Below are positions 22,032-33,386 of a DNA stretch of 64,000 bases, one piece after another. The position numbers and the translations under genes are program-made. Position 1 is the stretch's first letter. Each line of letters starts with the position of its first letter. The notes beneath the pieces are model-generated. The model was not told the origin of the DNA. It ran no database searches and saw only the letters and a list, made by a program, of their open reading frames with translations. The DNA comes from Bactrocera neohumeralis (taxonomy: Eukaryota > Arthropoda > Insecta > Diptera > Tephritidae), in assembly GCF_024586455.1 (NCBI RefSeq), contig NC_065919.1:41826839-41890838 (forward strand), read 5' to 3'.

Positions 22032-22955
22032 CAAGGTCTGTCGCAAAAGAAACAGAACTTTTTAAATATAACTGTTTCTGGTGGCGCCATCTATTCGTGG
22101 GTATATGAAATAAAAAGTTTGATCTCTTGTTGACAAAAAATTTTGAGACAATTAGATAACTACAATCGATATTATCGATCAAAAAGTGACAGCAGCTTTT
22201 GGTCATCGGTCGTTAAATGCAAAGAGCAATTACTAAATTTTGTTTTAAACTTGGGAAAACGTTTACTGAAACATTTTAAATGATGAAAAAAGTTTATGGT
22301 GATCAGTGCTTATCCCGTAGTAATGTGCATGAGTGGTTTAAGCGATTCCAAGAAGGTCGTGAGGACCTCTGTGACGATCAGAAGTCGGTCGTCTTCAGAA
22401 GTCAAAAATAAAGACAATGCTGATTTGTTTTTACGATTCCGAGGGTATTGTACCCGGAGAGTTCGTCCCACCTGGCCCAACGATTAATGCTGTGTTTTAC
22501 CTTGGTGTTATGAAGCGTCTTTTGTCACGCATTCGTCGTGCTCGACCACAATACCGTGAGGCAGGATCCTGGCGCCTGTTGCACGATAATGCGCCGTGTC
22601 ATTGGTCGACGCTTGTCACTGACTTTTTGACAAAAAACTCCATATTAACCATTAATCACTCACCCTACTCACCCTACTCACCTGATCTGGCACGATGTGA
22701 TTTTTACCTATTTGGAAAATTTCATTTGCCCACTGGTTTCAGGACATTTCAGCTATCCAAAAGTCGACGATTGATATTCTCAAGAGCATTCCGAAAAATG
22801 ACGTTAAACACTCATTTGAAATGCTAATTGACCGGGCTAAACGCTGTATCGAAGCACAAGGAAACTATTTTGAATAAAAAAAATATAACTTTTGAAAAAT
22901 ATTAATTTTTTGTTGTTTTTGTTTAACAGTCCTGTTTCTTTTGCGAAAGACCTTG
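22032..22955 (+). mobile_element. mariner family B, internally deleted, version 2 copy
   Basis: It is the counterpart of 12036-12954, with the same terminal repeats, TA target site and HTH-to-core deletion. It adds a repeated triplet set (SPYSPYSPD in the third-aspartate motif) and lacks the 'atgaaaggcc' block near 22735, which shifts the C-terminal frame. Confidence 0.85.
22417..22827 (+). pseudogene. mariner family B transposase, catalytic part, version 2
   Basis: The frame holds MLICFYDSEGIVPGEFVPPG, RLLHDNAPCHWST and SPDLARCDFYLFG. All three aspartates are present, but the spacing is changed by a three-residue duplication (YSP YSP). After KFHLPT the frame diverges from the conserved C-terminus. 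Confidence 0.75.
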
Positions 22956-23298
22956 TATATCAGGTTAATAAAGGCCTTTACTTTTCTCCCATCCGCAGTA
23001 AAAATTTAAAGATTGTTTATGGAGTTTAATCGTTTGGTCTTACAAACCAAGAAGCTATAGATAAGTAAGCAATGAATACAGCCTAACATTTCATAGTACT
23101 TCGTGGTTACTTGCGAATGAATGTACTAATAATGATAATTTAAAATATTTGACAATTAGACTCTCCAAACGTAAAATTTTAATTTTAAAATTCCTATTAT
23201 TAGAATTAAAATTCCACATTTGTAGAGTCTAATTGTTTAAGAACTTAACATTTTAACAAAAATTTCATTTAATTATATGTGACCAATATTTTCTAATC

Positions 23299-24806
23299 AT
23301 CCAACGCAGGATAACTCTTGCCAACAGGTGCTACTTCGGACTGAGTAGGCAATTGAAAAGTAAAGTCCTCTCTCGACGAACAAAAACCAAACTCTGTAAG
23401 TCGCTCATACTTCCCGTCCTGCTATATGGTGCAGAGGCTTGGACGATGACATCAACTGATGAGTCGACGTTGAGAGTTTTCGAGAGAAAAGTTCTGCGAA
23501 AGACTTATGGTCCTTTGCGCATTGTTTTCTTCTTCTTAATTGGCGTAGACACCGCTTACGCGATTATATCCGAGTTAACAACAGCGCGCCTGTCGTTTCT
23601 TCTTTTCGCTACGTGGCGCCAATTGGATATTCCAAGCGTAGCTAAGACCTTCTCCACCTGGTCCTTCCAACGGAGTGGAGGTCTTCCTCTTGCTCTGCTT
23701 CCCCCGGCGGGTACAGCGTCGAATACTTTCAGAGCTGGAGTGTTTTCGTCCATTCGGACAACATGACCTAGCCAGCGTAGCCGCTGTCTTTTAATTCGCT
23801 GAACTATGTTAATGTCGTCGTATATCTCGTACAGCTCTTCGTTCCATCGAATGCGATATTCGCCGTGACCAATGCGCAAAGGACCATAAATCTTTCGCAG
23901 AACCTTTCTCTCGAAAAGTCGCAACGTCGACTCATCAGTTGTTGTCATCGTCCAATAGCACCATATAGCAGGACGGGAATTATGAGTGACTTATAGAGTT
24001 TGGTTTTTGTTTGTCGAGAGAGGACTTTGCTTCTCAATTGCCTACTCAGTCCGAAGTAACACCTGTTGGCAAGAGTTATCCTGCGTTGGATTTCTAGGCT
24101 GACATTGTTGGTGGTGCTTACGCTGGTTCCAAGATATAGGAAATTATCTACAACTTCGAAGTTATGACTGTCAACAGTGACGTGAGTGCCAAGTGGCGAG
24201 TGCGACGACTGTTTGTCCTCGTTCACTGCCAGACCCATTTGCTTTGCTTCCTTGTCTAGTCTGGAGAAAGCAGAACTAACGGCGCGGGGGTTAAGGCCGT
24301 TGATATCAATATCATCCTGTATCCCAGAGGATACTTGGTCAAAGATCGGAAGTTGTGAGCTGCTTGAGTCATATATAAAAGAATCGTTTCTGGCCACTCC
24401 CAAGTGAATGGCGATCAGTTAACTTTCCTCACTTGCGTGAACTTCCACACATGACTCTGTCCTCCACGGCCACGGCGAATATCGCATTCGATGGAAAGAT
24501 GAGCTGTACGAGATATACGACGCCATTGACATAGTTCAGCGAATTAAAAGACAGCGGCTACGCTGGCTAGGTCATGTTGTCCGGATGGACGAACACACTC
24601 CAGCTCTGAAAGTATTCGACGCAGTACCCGCCGGGGGAAGCAGAGGAAGAGGAAGACCTCCACTCCGTTGGAAGGACCAAGTGGAGAAGGACCTGGCTAC
24701 GTTTGGAATATCCAATTGGTGCCACGTAGCGAAAAGAAGAAACGACTGGCCCGCTGTTGTTAACTCGGCTATAATCGCGTAAGCGGTGTCAATTAAGAAT
24801 GGAGAA
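23299..24806 (+). pseudogene. RTE 3' fragment split by an inverted RTE
   Basis: It is the counterpart of 13294-13855. The left part 23299-23525 reads KSKVLSRRTKTKLCKSLI and ERKVLRKTYGPLRI. It is cut after 'cctttgcgcattg' and resumes at 24466 with 'ggccacggcgaatatcgc', ending near 24806. The uninterrupted version 1 text (gcgcattggccacgg) shows the exact insertion point. Confidence 0.85.
23526..24465 (-). mobile_element. RTE-clade element, internally deleted, inserted in inverse orientation
   Basis: In minus-strand sense, the 5' end (24465 to about 24326, matching the 5' leader of the element at 52880-53016) is joined directly to the last part of the ORF. That part reads GLNPRAVSSAFSRLDKEA, LGTSVSTTNNVSLEIQRRI, TLANRCYFGLSRQL and LRWLGHVVRMDENTP. 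All of the endonuclease and most of the RT are missing. The 3' end is 'ttaagaagaagaa'. It forms a long inverted repeat with the flanking RTE fragment. Confidence 0.85.
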
Positions 24807-24807
24807 G

Positions 24808-25290
24808 AATATTTTCTAATCATAATTTTATTGTAATATTAGGTTATATTTAGATAACATATTAAATTTTATTACAATGGAACAATTTCCATTACTCACC
24901 GAAGTGCCGCCAAACGATAACTCATTTAAAAATGTGCAGATATTTTGGAATTGAAAACTAAAGACGTGGTTTTCATTTCACCCGATATTTTAGTTACATT
25001 TTGCCCTTCCTGACACATTACAGAAGTTCTGTGAAATAAGTAGTGGCCTTAGGAAATGAAATTTAATATTCGCCATAGCATAGGGAATACACTCGGGTAC
25101 AATCTCGGGATTAATTTCAGCGCTAATGACTTTATGTCAACACCTCGGACGACTTAGTGATGCGATATGAAGAAGCGGGAGGCAGACAACGCTCCAGTTG
25201 ATCTGTGTATACATATACAATTTAAAACTTTTTGTTTGAAAAGGGCACACCGAACCCAATAACAATGAAGTAGCTAAAGAGTAAATTGAA
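24808..25290 (+). repeat. Repeat X copy, version 2 (longest)
   Basis: It is inverted relative to 660-1180. It includes the roughly 250 bp missing from version 1 (25014-25270). Contains 'aatgactttatgtcaacacc', shared with the first copy. Confidence 0.6.
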
Positions 25291-25470
25291 AATAAGACCA
25301 GCTTAACACTTAGCAAATAATGAAGCAATTAATTTAATAATTAAATTAAATTTTTCAATACTCCAAACAGTTGCTTAAGTCAACTCCCAGAATAGCCTTC
25401 AAGGTGCATAACGAATCACGTTAAATGGCTCAATTAATTCAAAAGGGCAAAATATCAAAAAAAAAAAAAG
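25290..25470 (-). pseudogene. mariner C-terminal remnant, version 2
   Basis: It matches 14070-14240 but ends abruptly at an A-rich run (25457-25470). That run replaces the catalytic segment and the mini-me left end present in version 1. Confidence 0.45.
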
Positions 25471-25985
25471 TCCGCCCATCCGTGCAAGATGTAACTTGAG
25501 TAAAAATTATCAACAAAATTTGTTCAAAATCGACAAAAACTGTGCAAGCTCCAAGGTACCAAATATATGGATCCAGTGCTTTTTACCGATAATATTGATC
25601 AATGTGTCAATGCATTTATAATTGAAATTCTAAGAGAATCCTTTATATGTCTGTGTGTTACAAATGGGTTTAAACGGGTCAATACGTTACACTATATATA
25701 GGTAATTGCTGATTGTATGTGAGGTACCTTAAAGATTATACATTTTTTTAATATGTGGCATGATAATAGTTAAGAGATAAAATCGGGTCGATACCACAAC
25801 AACTCCCATACACAACATATATAATTTTCATGTTTCTAACAAATCTTATCCCGAATATGTCGGCAGGTGTATAAGTTATATAGTACATAGTAAAATTGCT
25901 TCGATTCCGATCCTCTGATTACTGCAAGTTGTAATAGTATGAAATGTTCGGAAATCCCGGTCTAAGCCCTTCCTTATTTGTTTAA
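25470..25985 (-). mobile_element. mini-me/DINE-1-like element, left end missing, version 2
   Basis: It starts within the GTCY region ('gtccgcccatccgtgcaag') and runs to 'ggtctaagcccttccttatt'. Counterpart of 14470-14988. Confidence 0.65.
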
Positions 25986-25989
25986 ATAT

Positions 25990-26200
25990 AACATGGCCTC
26001 GAAGTTTTCACAGTTTCCAGTTTCCAGAACCATATCGTTGTGAACATACGAAGAGTGTTCAAATAATAACGGGAATTTTTGTGTTTTGAAGAAAGATTTA
26101 CTAACTTATCAACATTTATGTCTTTGTCTTCAAAGTACGCCACCGCTTCTTCTAAGCGTCGAAACACTTAACATTTAGCTCTTTCAACTATGCATTTTTA
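25990..26200 (-). pseudogene. Tc1/mariner transposase C-terminal fragment, version 2
   Basis: The minus strand reads FRRLEEAVAYFEDKDINVDK then LVNLSSKHKNSRYYLNTLRM. It is cut at about 26203 by the RTE insertion. Confidence 0.45.
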
Positions 26201-26202
26201 AT

Positions 26203-28008
26203 ACACACAAGGAAGGTCCAACATCGAGAAGTTGCAATCACAACAGACAGCCGAACGATTTTCTACTCGGCTTGCACTCCTGCTCTTTGAGAGCACTCGT
26301 CAACAACTCGGTATAAGGAAACTGGGATTGGGATGGCATTTCAAACTCCTTACGTACAGCTGCAACCGAAACCATGGGATTTCGAAAAATGCAAAATAAC
26401 AGCTGGCACGACGAGGAGTGCCGTGTCGCAACATAACGATCGACCACAACACGTGCGGGATGGGATAGATACCGAGAGTTGAAGAGGGAAACGAGACGCA
26501 TTTGCAGAGAGAAAAAGAAAGAAGCCGAAATGCGTGAGTATGAAGAGCTTGATAAGCTGGCCGACAGGGGTAATGCTCGAAAATTCTACGAGAAGATGCA
26601 ACAGCTAAAAGAAGGTTTCACGACCGGAGCATACTCTGCTGAATGGCAATGAAAACACAGCGCCAGGAGAAGGCGAACCCGATTCTCAAATCGATGACGA
26701 TGGAGCAGACGTTCCATTTCCCGGCCATGAAGAAGTCGAATAGCAATTAACCGTCTGAAGAACAACAAAGAACCGGGGGCCGATGGATTACCGGTCGAAT
26801 TATTCAAACACGGCGGCGAAGAACTGATAAGGATAAGGAATTTAAGTGTACTCTGCCCAATCCACAAAAAAGGAGACCCCACGATCAACGCCAACTACCA
26901 TGGGATAAGCCTCCTCAACATCGCATATAAGGTTCTCTCGAGCGTATTGTGTGAAAGATTAAAGCCCACCGTCAACAAACTGATTGAATCTTATCAGTGT
27001 GGCTTTAGACCTTGCAAATCAACAACCGATCAGATATTCACCAAACGACAAATCTTGGGAAAGGCTTGTGAAAAGAGAATCGACACACACCACCTCTTCG
27101 TAGATTTTAAAGCTGCTTTCGACAGCACGAAGAGGAGCTGCCTTTATGCCGCGATGTCTGAATTTGGTATCCCCGCAAAACTAATACGGCTGTGTAAACT
27201 GACGTTGAGCAACACCAAAAGCTTCAACACCCGCGCCGTTAGTTTTGCTTTCTCCAGACTGGACAAGGAAGCAAAGCAAATGGGTCTGGCAGTGAACGAG
27301 GGCAAGACGAAATATCTTCTGTCATCAAACAAACAGTCGTCGCACTCGCGACTTGGCTCCCACGTCTCTGTTGACAGTCATAACTTCGAAGCTGTAGATA
27401 GTTTCGTACATATAGGAACCAGTAAAACACCACCAACAATGTCAGCCTGGAAATCCAACGCAGAATAACTCTTGCCAACAGGTGCCAGTTCGTACTGAGT
27501 AGGCAATTGAGAAGCAAAGTCCTCTCTCGACAAACAAAAACCAAAATCTATAAGTCACTCATTCCCGTCCTGCTATATGCTGCTGAGGCTTGGATGACGA
27601 CAACAACTAATGAGTCGACGTTGCGAGTTTTCGAGAGAAAGGTTCTGCGAAAAATTTATGGTCCTTTGAGCGTCTGCCACGGCGAATATCGCATTCGATG
27701 GAACGATGAGCTCTATGAGATATATGACGACATTGTCATAGTTCAGCGAGTTAAAAGACATCGGCTACCTGGCTAGGTCATGTTGTCCGAATGAATTAAA
27801 ACACTCCAGCTCTGAAAGTATTTAACGCAGTACCCGCCGGGGGAAGCAGAGGAAGAGGAAGACCTCCATTCCGTTGGAAGGACCAAGTGGAGAAGGACCT
27901 GCCTTCGCTTGGAATACCCAATTGACGCCACGTAGCAAAAAGAAGAAACGACTGGCGCGCTGTTGTTAGCTCGGCTATAATCGGTATCTACGCCAATAAA
28001 GAAGAAGA
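26203..28008 (+). mobile_element. RTE-clade element, 5'-truncated and internally deleted
   Basis: It begins within the ORF ('cacaaggaaggtccaacatc', equivalent to the reverse complement of about 51905). It then carries fragments of the linker, RT and C-terminal domain, and ends with 'caataaagaagaagatg'. Deletions remove the segment after the conserved EKM...LKEGF motif and the RT palm segment with the YADD box. Stops and frameshifts are frequent. No target duplication was identified. Confidence 0.85.
26947..27468 (+). pseudogene. RTE reverse transcriptase fragment lacking YADD
   Basis: The frame reads CERLKPTVNKLIESYQCGFR, DTHHLFVDFKAAFDSTKR (first palm aspartate) and SEFGIPAKLIRLCKLTLSNT. 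It then jumps to FNTRAVSFAFSRLDKEAKQM, so about 60 residues including YADD are deleted. It ends where the C-terminal region goes out of frame. Confidence 0.8.
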
Positions 28009-28009
28009 T

Positions 28010-28930
28010 GTTGTGGCTATGTCTTTATATTAGACTGTTTGAAATTTTCAGTAAACAGGATTCGAAAACTCGGAAAACAGCACACATTCGGCAAACTCTT
28101 CAAACGGTAGAATCGCTTCAGGGTAGAATTCTAAGAACACATTTATGATAGTCTTCAAATATTTTACGCTAAGTAAATATTATTTGGAATACCGAAATGT
28201 GCGTACTATACAGTAGAACAAGGCTTCGAAAAAGCAGCCAAAATACATTTCAAATATGTATTATAAAAGCAAACGTTCAGCGTTTAACGGTTTATGTACT
28301 TACCAAAACCGCACATTGTGCATGCCTCATTTACCATAAATACCGTAAAATGACAAGTAGCTTAGCTTATAAACATCTCTTTCATTCATATGTATGTATG
28401 TGGAGGTTGTAATGATATAGGCACACGATATAAACGTCGACATAATACCGACTAAAATATTGTTAAGTAATGATAAACATCAGCAGAATATAAATATATT
28501 CCTATATATACAATGTATATTATACATATGTATATCTATCCTCATTAAAGATTTGTAAGTGATGCAAAGCTTTAATTTGGAGAGATGGCCTTAAAGATAT
28601 ATCTTTTAAAGCAGTTTTATGAAAGGTCAACTTACACATAAATTATAATATGTAAATCAGAAACACAAAATCACAATGTCGCAAGAAAACGTTTTATTCA
28701 AGATATACTTCAGACTCTTACTATTAGAAGTCACAAAAGAATATGACAATAAATATCTCATATAGCAAAAAGAAAGGTCAAAGCAAAGCATCACCTTAGG
28801 TTAAACCAGGAATGAATTAGTATTCAAAGGACGGTGTAGTAAATTACTAAAATTTAATCTTTTCATTTGCACATAGATTTTCATGCACCCAAAGAAACTT
28901 GTTATAAGCAAAAGATTAAAAACAACAACA
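28010..28930. other. Stretch with no recognised gene
   Basis: No counterpart was seen in version 1 of the duplication. It is AT-rich, with TATATA tracts around 28480-28540. The 71-codon frame at 28197-28412 has no recognisable features. Confidence 0.4.
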
Positions 28931-28937
28931 ACAAAAA

Positions 28938-29606
28938 CAAGTAAGGAAGGGCTAAGTTCGGGTGTCACCGAATATTTTATACTCTCGCATGATAAAGTGA
29001 TAATCGAGATTTCATTATACGCCATTTACATATTTTTCAAATACCGTATTTTTGTAAAGTTTTATTCCGCTATCATCATTGGTTGCTAATGTATATATTA
29101 TACAGAGAAGGCATCAGATGGAATTCAAAATAGCGTTATATTGGAAGAAGGCGTGATTGTGAACCGATTTCACCTATATTTCGTACATGTCATCATGGTG
29201 TTAAGAACATATTATATACCGAATTTCATCGGTAAACCTAAGTCCTAAAACTAAAAGAGTCAGATATAGGGTTATATATATCAAAGTGATAAGGGTGACG
29301 AGTAGAGTTGAAATCCGGATGTCTGTCTGTCCGTGCGTCTGTCCGTCCGTCCGTCCGTGCAAGCTGTAACTTTAATAAAAATTGAGATATCATGATGAAA
29401 CTTGGTGCACGTATTTCTTGGCTCCATAAGAAGGTTAAGTTCGAAGATGGGCAAAATCGGCCCACTGCGACGCCCACAAAATGGCGAAAACCGAAAACAT
29501 ATAAAGTGTCATAACTAAGCCATAAATAAAGATATTAAAGTGAAATTTGGCACAAAGGATCGCATTAGAGAGGGGCATATTTCCTCACTTCCTTACTTGT
29601 TTTACA
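28938..29606. mobile_element. Chimeric head-to-head mini-me element
   Basis: Segment 28938-29235 is the 5' third of the family in plus orientation (aagtaaggaagggctaag to cgaatttcat). Segment 29240-29590 is the 3' half in minus orientation ('aagtcctaaaactaaaagag', then gtccgtccgtccgtccg at about 29345), ending with a short minus-strand 5' end ('cacttccttacttgtttt'). Version 1 has a single uninterrupted minus-strand copy here. Confidence 0.75.
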
Positions 29607-30516
29607 TAAATTTTGTCTTAACATTGTCAATAAATTATAAAAAATATAGGGACGGTAGCCAGGCGTTTTGTGAACATTTAAAAAAATTAAGCAAATCGAT
29701 TGAGTAGTTCGACCGGAATCATGTCCGCCAGGTTAAAACAGTGTGTTTTGAAAAAAAACGCGTTTAAAGTTTGAGGTGTGCACTCAGAGCGCTATTATTA
29801 TTTTTGGGCTTTTTCGATACCTTCCAATGGTAAAGTATGTTTCTACATTAATTCTAAGTGTATAAGGGAACAGAAAATGCAAAAGAAGCTTTTTCAAAAA
29901 AAGATTACCCTACTGACCACTTAATAATGCTAAGACTATCGTCATCGAAAGTTTACGGTGATTAAAAGAACTGGGAATTTATTCAAAGGAAGCACACATT
30001 TGCCGATTTATGTGGTATAAAGGCACCCGGAAGTTCGAAAATCTTTATATTAGGTATACTATATGTTGGCTAAAGGATGTATTGACCCCATTCAACCTGT
30101 TTATGTGACATCTGATTGTGCGATATTTTGCTACTTCGCACATATCCTCCTCGCACAACCCACAACCCACCGCAACATATCATCCACACAACCACAGCTA
30201 CACATCATACCAACCACACTACACACCAACACTTCCACAACCGATAGAAAAGGATTAGTCAGATCGGAATGGGCGTTTCTTCGATTTTCCCCGTGACCTC
30301 AAAGGTTTTTGCCATCGGTACGTCTGTCGAAGCAAGGCTTCGCAATATTAATGAAATAACTAAATTTAGAATTGCTTATGTAAAACTCACAGTGATAATA
30401 TATAATTTTGTAAAATGAAATAATAAGAGCATTTTGTATGAATACAAAATAAGCATTTATAAAAAAGTAAAAGAAAAAATAAAAGTGATTCGTTTGAAAG
30501 TGAAATACTAATTTCT
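29606..30516. other. Unclassified stretch shared with 17448-18381
   Basis: See the version 1 entry. The CA-rich segment is shorter here and differs by indels, so no frame is shared between versions. Confidence 0.5.
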
Positions 30517-30659
30517 TTATGTTCAAAAAAATTTGCGAATTGTGGGTTTATTAAACATTCCAGGTGCAAGTGCAAGATAGTATATCACCGGCATCAGGGT
30601 GAACAAAAGGAATACGTATATAACTAAACACAAAACATTTTTAGCACACAGACATACTA

Positions 30660-31420
30660 CAGCAACCTAAAGATGCATATTTAAAAACAGAATACGGAAA
30701 TATAATACTAAAAAGCTTAAAGTTAGCAATCCACGAAACCTACGAATTATCAGAGAAACTATACGGCTTTATAAAAAAGAGATCCACTATTGACGTACTA
30801 CGAGAAGTCGTCGATACTGCAAAATGTGCAGGAAGTGACAAAAGATGGAAAGGCGGCACAAAAAAGTACTACGCGCTGATTACCATTAAAGACCTGGATG
30901 AAATACCCGCCCCTAAACACCTCATAAACATTAAATGGAGTATTTTAAAAACAGAAGGCTGAGATTTTATATGGACGAAGGCAACAAGAGCTACTCTATC
31001 TCGAGTGAAGTACCCCAAGGCTCAGTAATAGGCCAACTATAACGGGAGCTCATGTAAAATTAGTAACCTATGCAGACGATCACATGGTGGTGGCAGTGAC
31101 TAAACAGTCAGTTGACTGAAGAAATAAATCACATGGTCTACGCCAATGGTTCTCTTCTGTGAGTCTTAAACTCGCAGAGCACAAAACAAAAGTTTTACTC
31201 ATTAGCAAATGAATAGAGGAAGAACGCATAGAGCTCATCATAGGGGAGTGCGAGATTACTTTACACCCACTGCTGAAGTATCTGGAAGTAATATTGGATT
31301 CCAAATTAAAATATAAACAACACCTGGCATATACTACATACTTCCATGGGATACATGGGTGGTTTGGAAACTACCATTACAGATACCACAATGACAATAG
31401 TCTGAACTGTCCGGCTTTCG
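30660..31420 (+). pseudogene. R1-clade non-LTR retrotransposon RT fragment
   Basis: With stops and shifts, the plus strand reads LSEKLYGFIKKRSTIDVL, KRWKGGTKKYYALIT (equivalent of CALVTLDVKNAF), IPAPKHLIN, YSISSEVPQGSVIG, VTYADDHMVVAVTK (the YADD box) and LLKYLEVILDSKLKYKQHL. This order is that of the R1-clade RT domain. A deletion lies after ALIT. The plus-strand fragment at 5130-5850 carries the downstream part of a similar ORF. Confidence 0.75.
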
Positions 31421-31539
31421 ATGCTTCCCACTAAAAAAACATACTACTATCACAAAAGAATTCTCTCTGAATTTCAATTATAAATCTGACAAATTGACCC
31501 ATACTTCCATAAAAAGACAAATGTAAATACTGGGATCCA

Positions 31540-32024
31540 CATATTCGGTTTTGGTTACTTCAATGGCGCTCCATACGAATTTGATTGTAGTAGCCTTAGA
31601 GTTTTAGTTGATATGTAAATTAAACCTATTAGCGAGATTTTTTCAAAATTTTCAGTGCACAGAGGTTCCTTGCTATTTTCAGTCCAGAGGTCCCTTGCAA
31701 TTGCGATTTCTTGCGCCAGATTACAGTTCTATATCTAAGTTTAGTGCACAGTTCCGGCACTTTATATGTTTTCGGTTAATGGCGATTTATGGGCGTGGCA
31801 GTGGTCCGCTTACTCCCTTCTATGAACTCGAACTTTTTTGTACTAAGATACCTGTGTACCAAGTTTCATTAAGATATTTCAATTTTTACTCAAGTTACAG
31901 CTTATACGGGCGGATGGACGGACGGACAAACAGACATCCGTATTTCAACTTGTCTCTTTATCCTCATCATTTGTATATGTAACCCTATATCTATTTCGAT
32001 TAGTTTTAAGGGTTGCAAACATAT
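31540..32024 (+). mobile_element. mini-me/DINE-1-like element, 3' part, interrupted by the foldback element
   Basis: It carries 'tttcggttaatggcgattta', 'gggcgtggcagtggtccgct', 'tactcaagttacagctta', the microsatellite cggatggacggacggacaaa and 'aaccctatatctatttcg'. The expected 3' terminus is not recognisable beyond the hAT-like insertion at 32033. Confidence 0.65.
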
Positions 32025-32032
32025 ATGTACAT

Positions 32033-32443
32033 TAGGGTGTCCGTTATTTACCAAATTGATTATTTTTAACGAGGCGCCCCCTAAACTTTTTGTTTTCAAT
32101 CTAAAAAAAAATATCAGACCATAAAAAGCCCTTAATTTTCATAATGAACCTTGCCCCAAACACGATACATTTCCCATTGAAATTACATGGGATTTTGCCA
32201 CTTTTTACGAATATTTTTTTTTCTTTGGAACTTTCTCGTTTGTAGGAATAAAAAAGTCATATTCTTGTACAGAATTGAATGCTCTACAAAATAAGTCTGG
32301 ACAATTTTTCGATATACTCACTCCTTTAAAACTTATTCAAGGTTAAAGTTAACTTCTGGGTATTTTCTGGAATTTTCGAACTTTTACGGAAGATTGATTT
32401 TTTTTTGGAAAATTCAATTGTTTATTCTAAAAAATATAATTTC
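32033..32443 (+). repeat. Foldback element, left arm
   Basis: Reads from TAGGGTGTCCGTTATTTACC to about 'ctaaaaaatataattt'. It pairs with the right arm in inverse orientation. Confidence 0.85.
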
Positions 32444-32974
32444 TCTGATGTTACGGCAGAAAAACTCTGAAACATGAAGAGTAATTAATCACATGTTGTT
32501 AGCGATTAATAATAAGTTCATTTAATTATATGAGTTATACTGTGCAATTTGGCATCAGCATTATCCAGGTACACGCTGCCCTATCTGGCATCACCATGAT
32601 CAGGTATTTCGGCATTTCTACCGTTGTTTGGGTCAGAACATTGTGCAGTATACAAAAACAACTAGAGGCACAATTATCAGGTGATGCGTTTTTGATTGCG
32701 TCTTCTTAAGAATATTCAAATGTAACTAAGGAATGTTTAATAAAGGAAATCTGATGTACTCAAATGGTTTAAATTTGATTTGATTTGCAAATGTTTCTTA
32801 TTTTTTATTTTATCTTGTAGAACTTAATAAGACAAGACAATAAAACGGATTCGATTTTTTGAAACCTGTAAAGCCATGTAACTCCTTAACCGAGTTTTAT
32901 GAAATTTCGAAAATCATTTTTTTTCACTCTGTTCTAGATAAGAATCAGAGTAGAACCGGATTTATGACCAACAA

Positions 32975-33386
32975 AAAATTATATTTTTTTAGAATAAACA
33001 ATTGAATTTTTCAAAAAAATTTCAATTTGCCGTAAAAGTTCGAAAATTCCAGAAATTAATCAGAAGTTAACTTTAACCTTGAATAACTTTTAAAGGAGTG
33101 AGTATATCGAAAAATTGTCCGGACTTATTTTGTAGAGCATTCAATTCTGTACAAGAATATGACTTTTTTATTCCTACAAACGAGAAAGTTCCAGAGAAAA
33201 AAAATATTCGTAAAAAGTGGCAAAATCCCATGTAATTTCAATGGGAAATGTATCGTGTTTGGGGCAAGGTTCATTATGAAAATTAAGGGCTTTTTTTATG
33301 GTCTGATATTTTTTTTAGATGGAAAACTAAAAGTTTAGGGGGCGTCTCGTCAAAAATAATCAATTTGGTAAATAACGGACACCCTA
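32975..33386 (-). repeat. Foldback element, right arm
   Basis: Inverse of the left arm; differences are scattered substitutions and short homopolymer indels. Confidence 0.85.

Larger units (their letters stand above)
18482..30516 (+). repeat. Large duplicated block, version 2
   Basis: It begins inside repeat Y ('atgttgaaaaattttgggg', compare 8478) and ends at 'gaaatactaatttc', where version 1 ends at the gap. It contains insertions absent from version 1: an inverted RTE (23526-24465) and a 5'-truncated RTE (26203-28008). Losses include the left end of one mini-me. Sequence right of 30516 is single-copy. Confidence 0.85.

Noticed and set aside
24572..24823. Minus-strand frame of 83 codons
   Set aside because: It is the antisense of the RTE C-terminal fragment on the plus strand.
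32033..32043. TTAGGG-like text at the foldback end as telomeric repeat
   Set aside because: It occurs once, as the element terminus, with no tandem repetition. Fly telomeres do not use this repeat.
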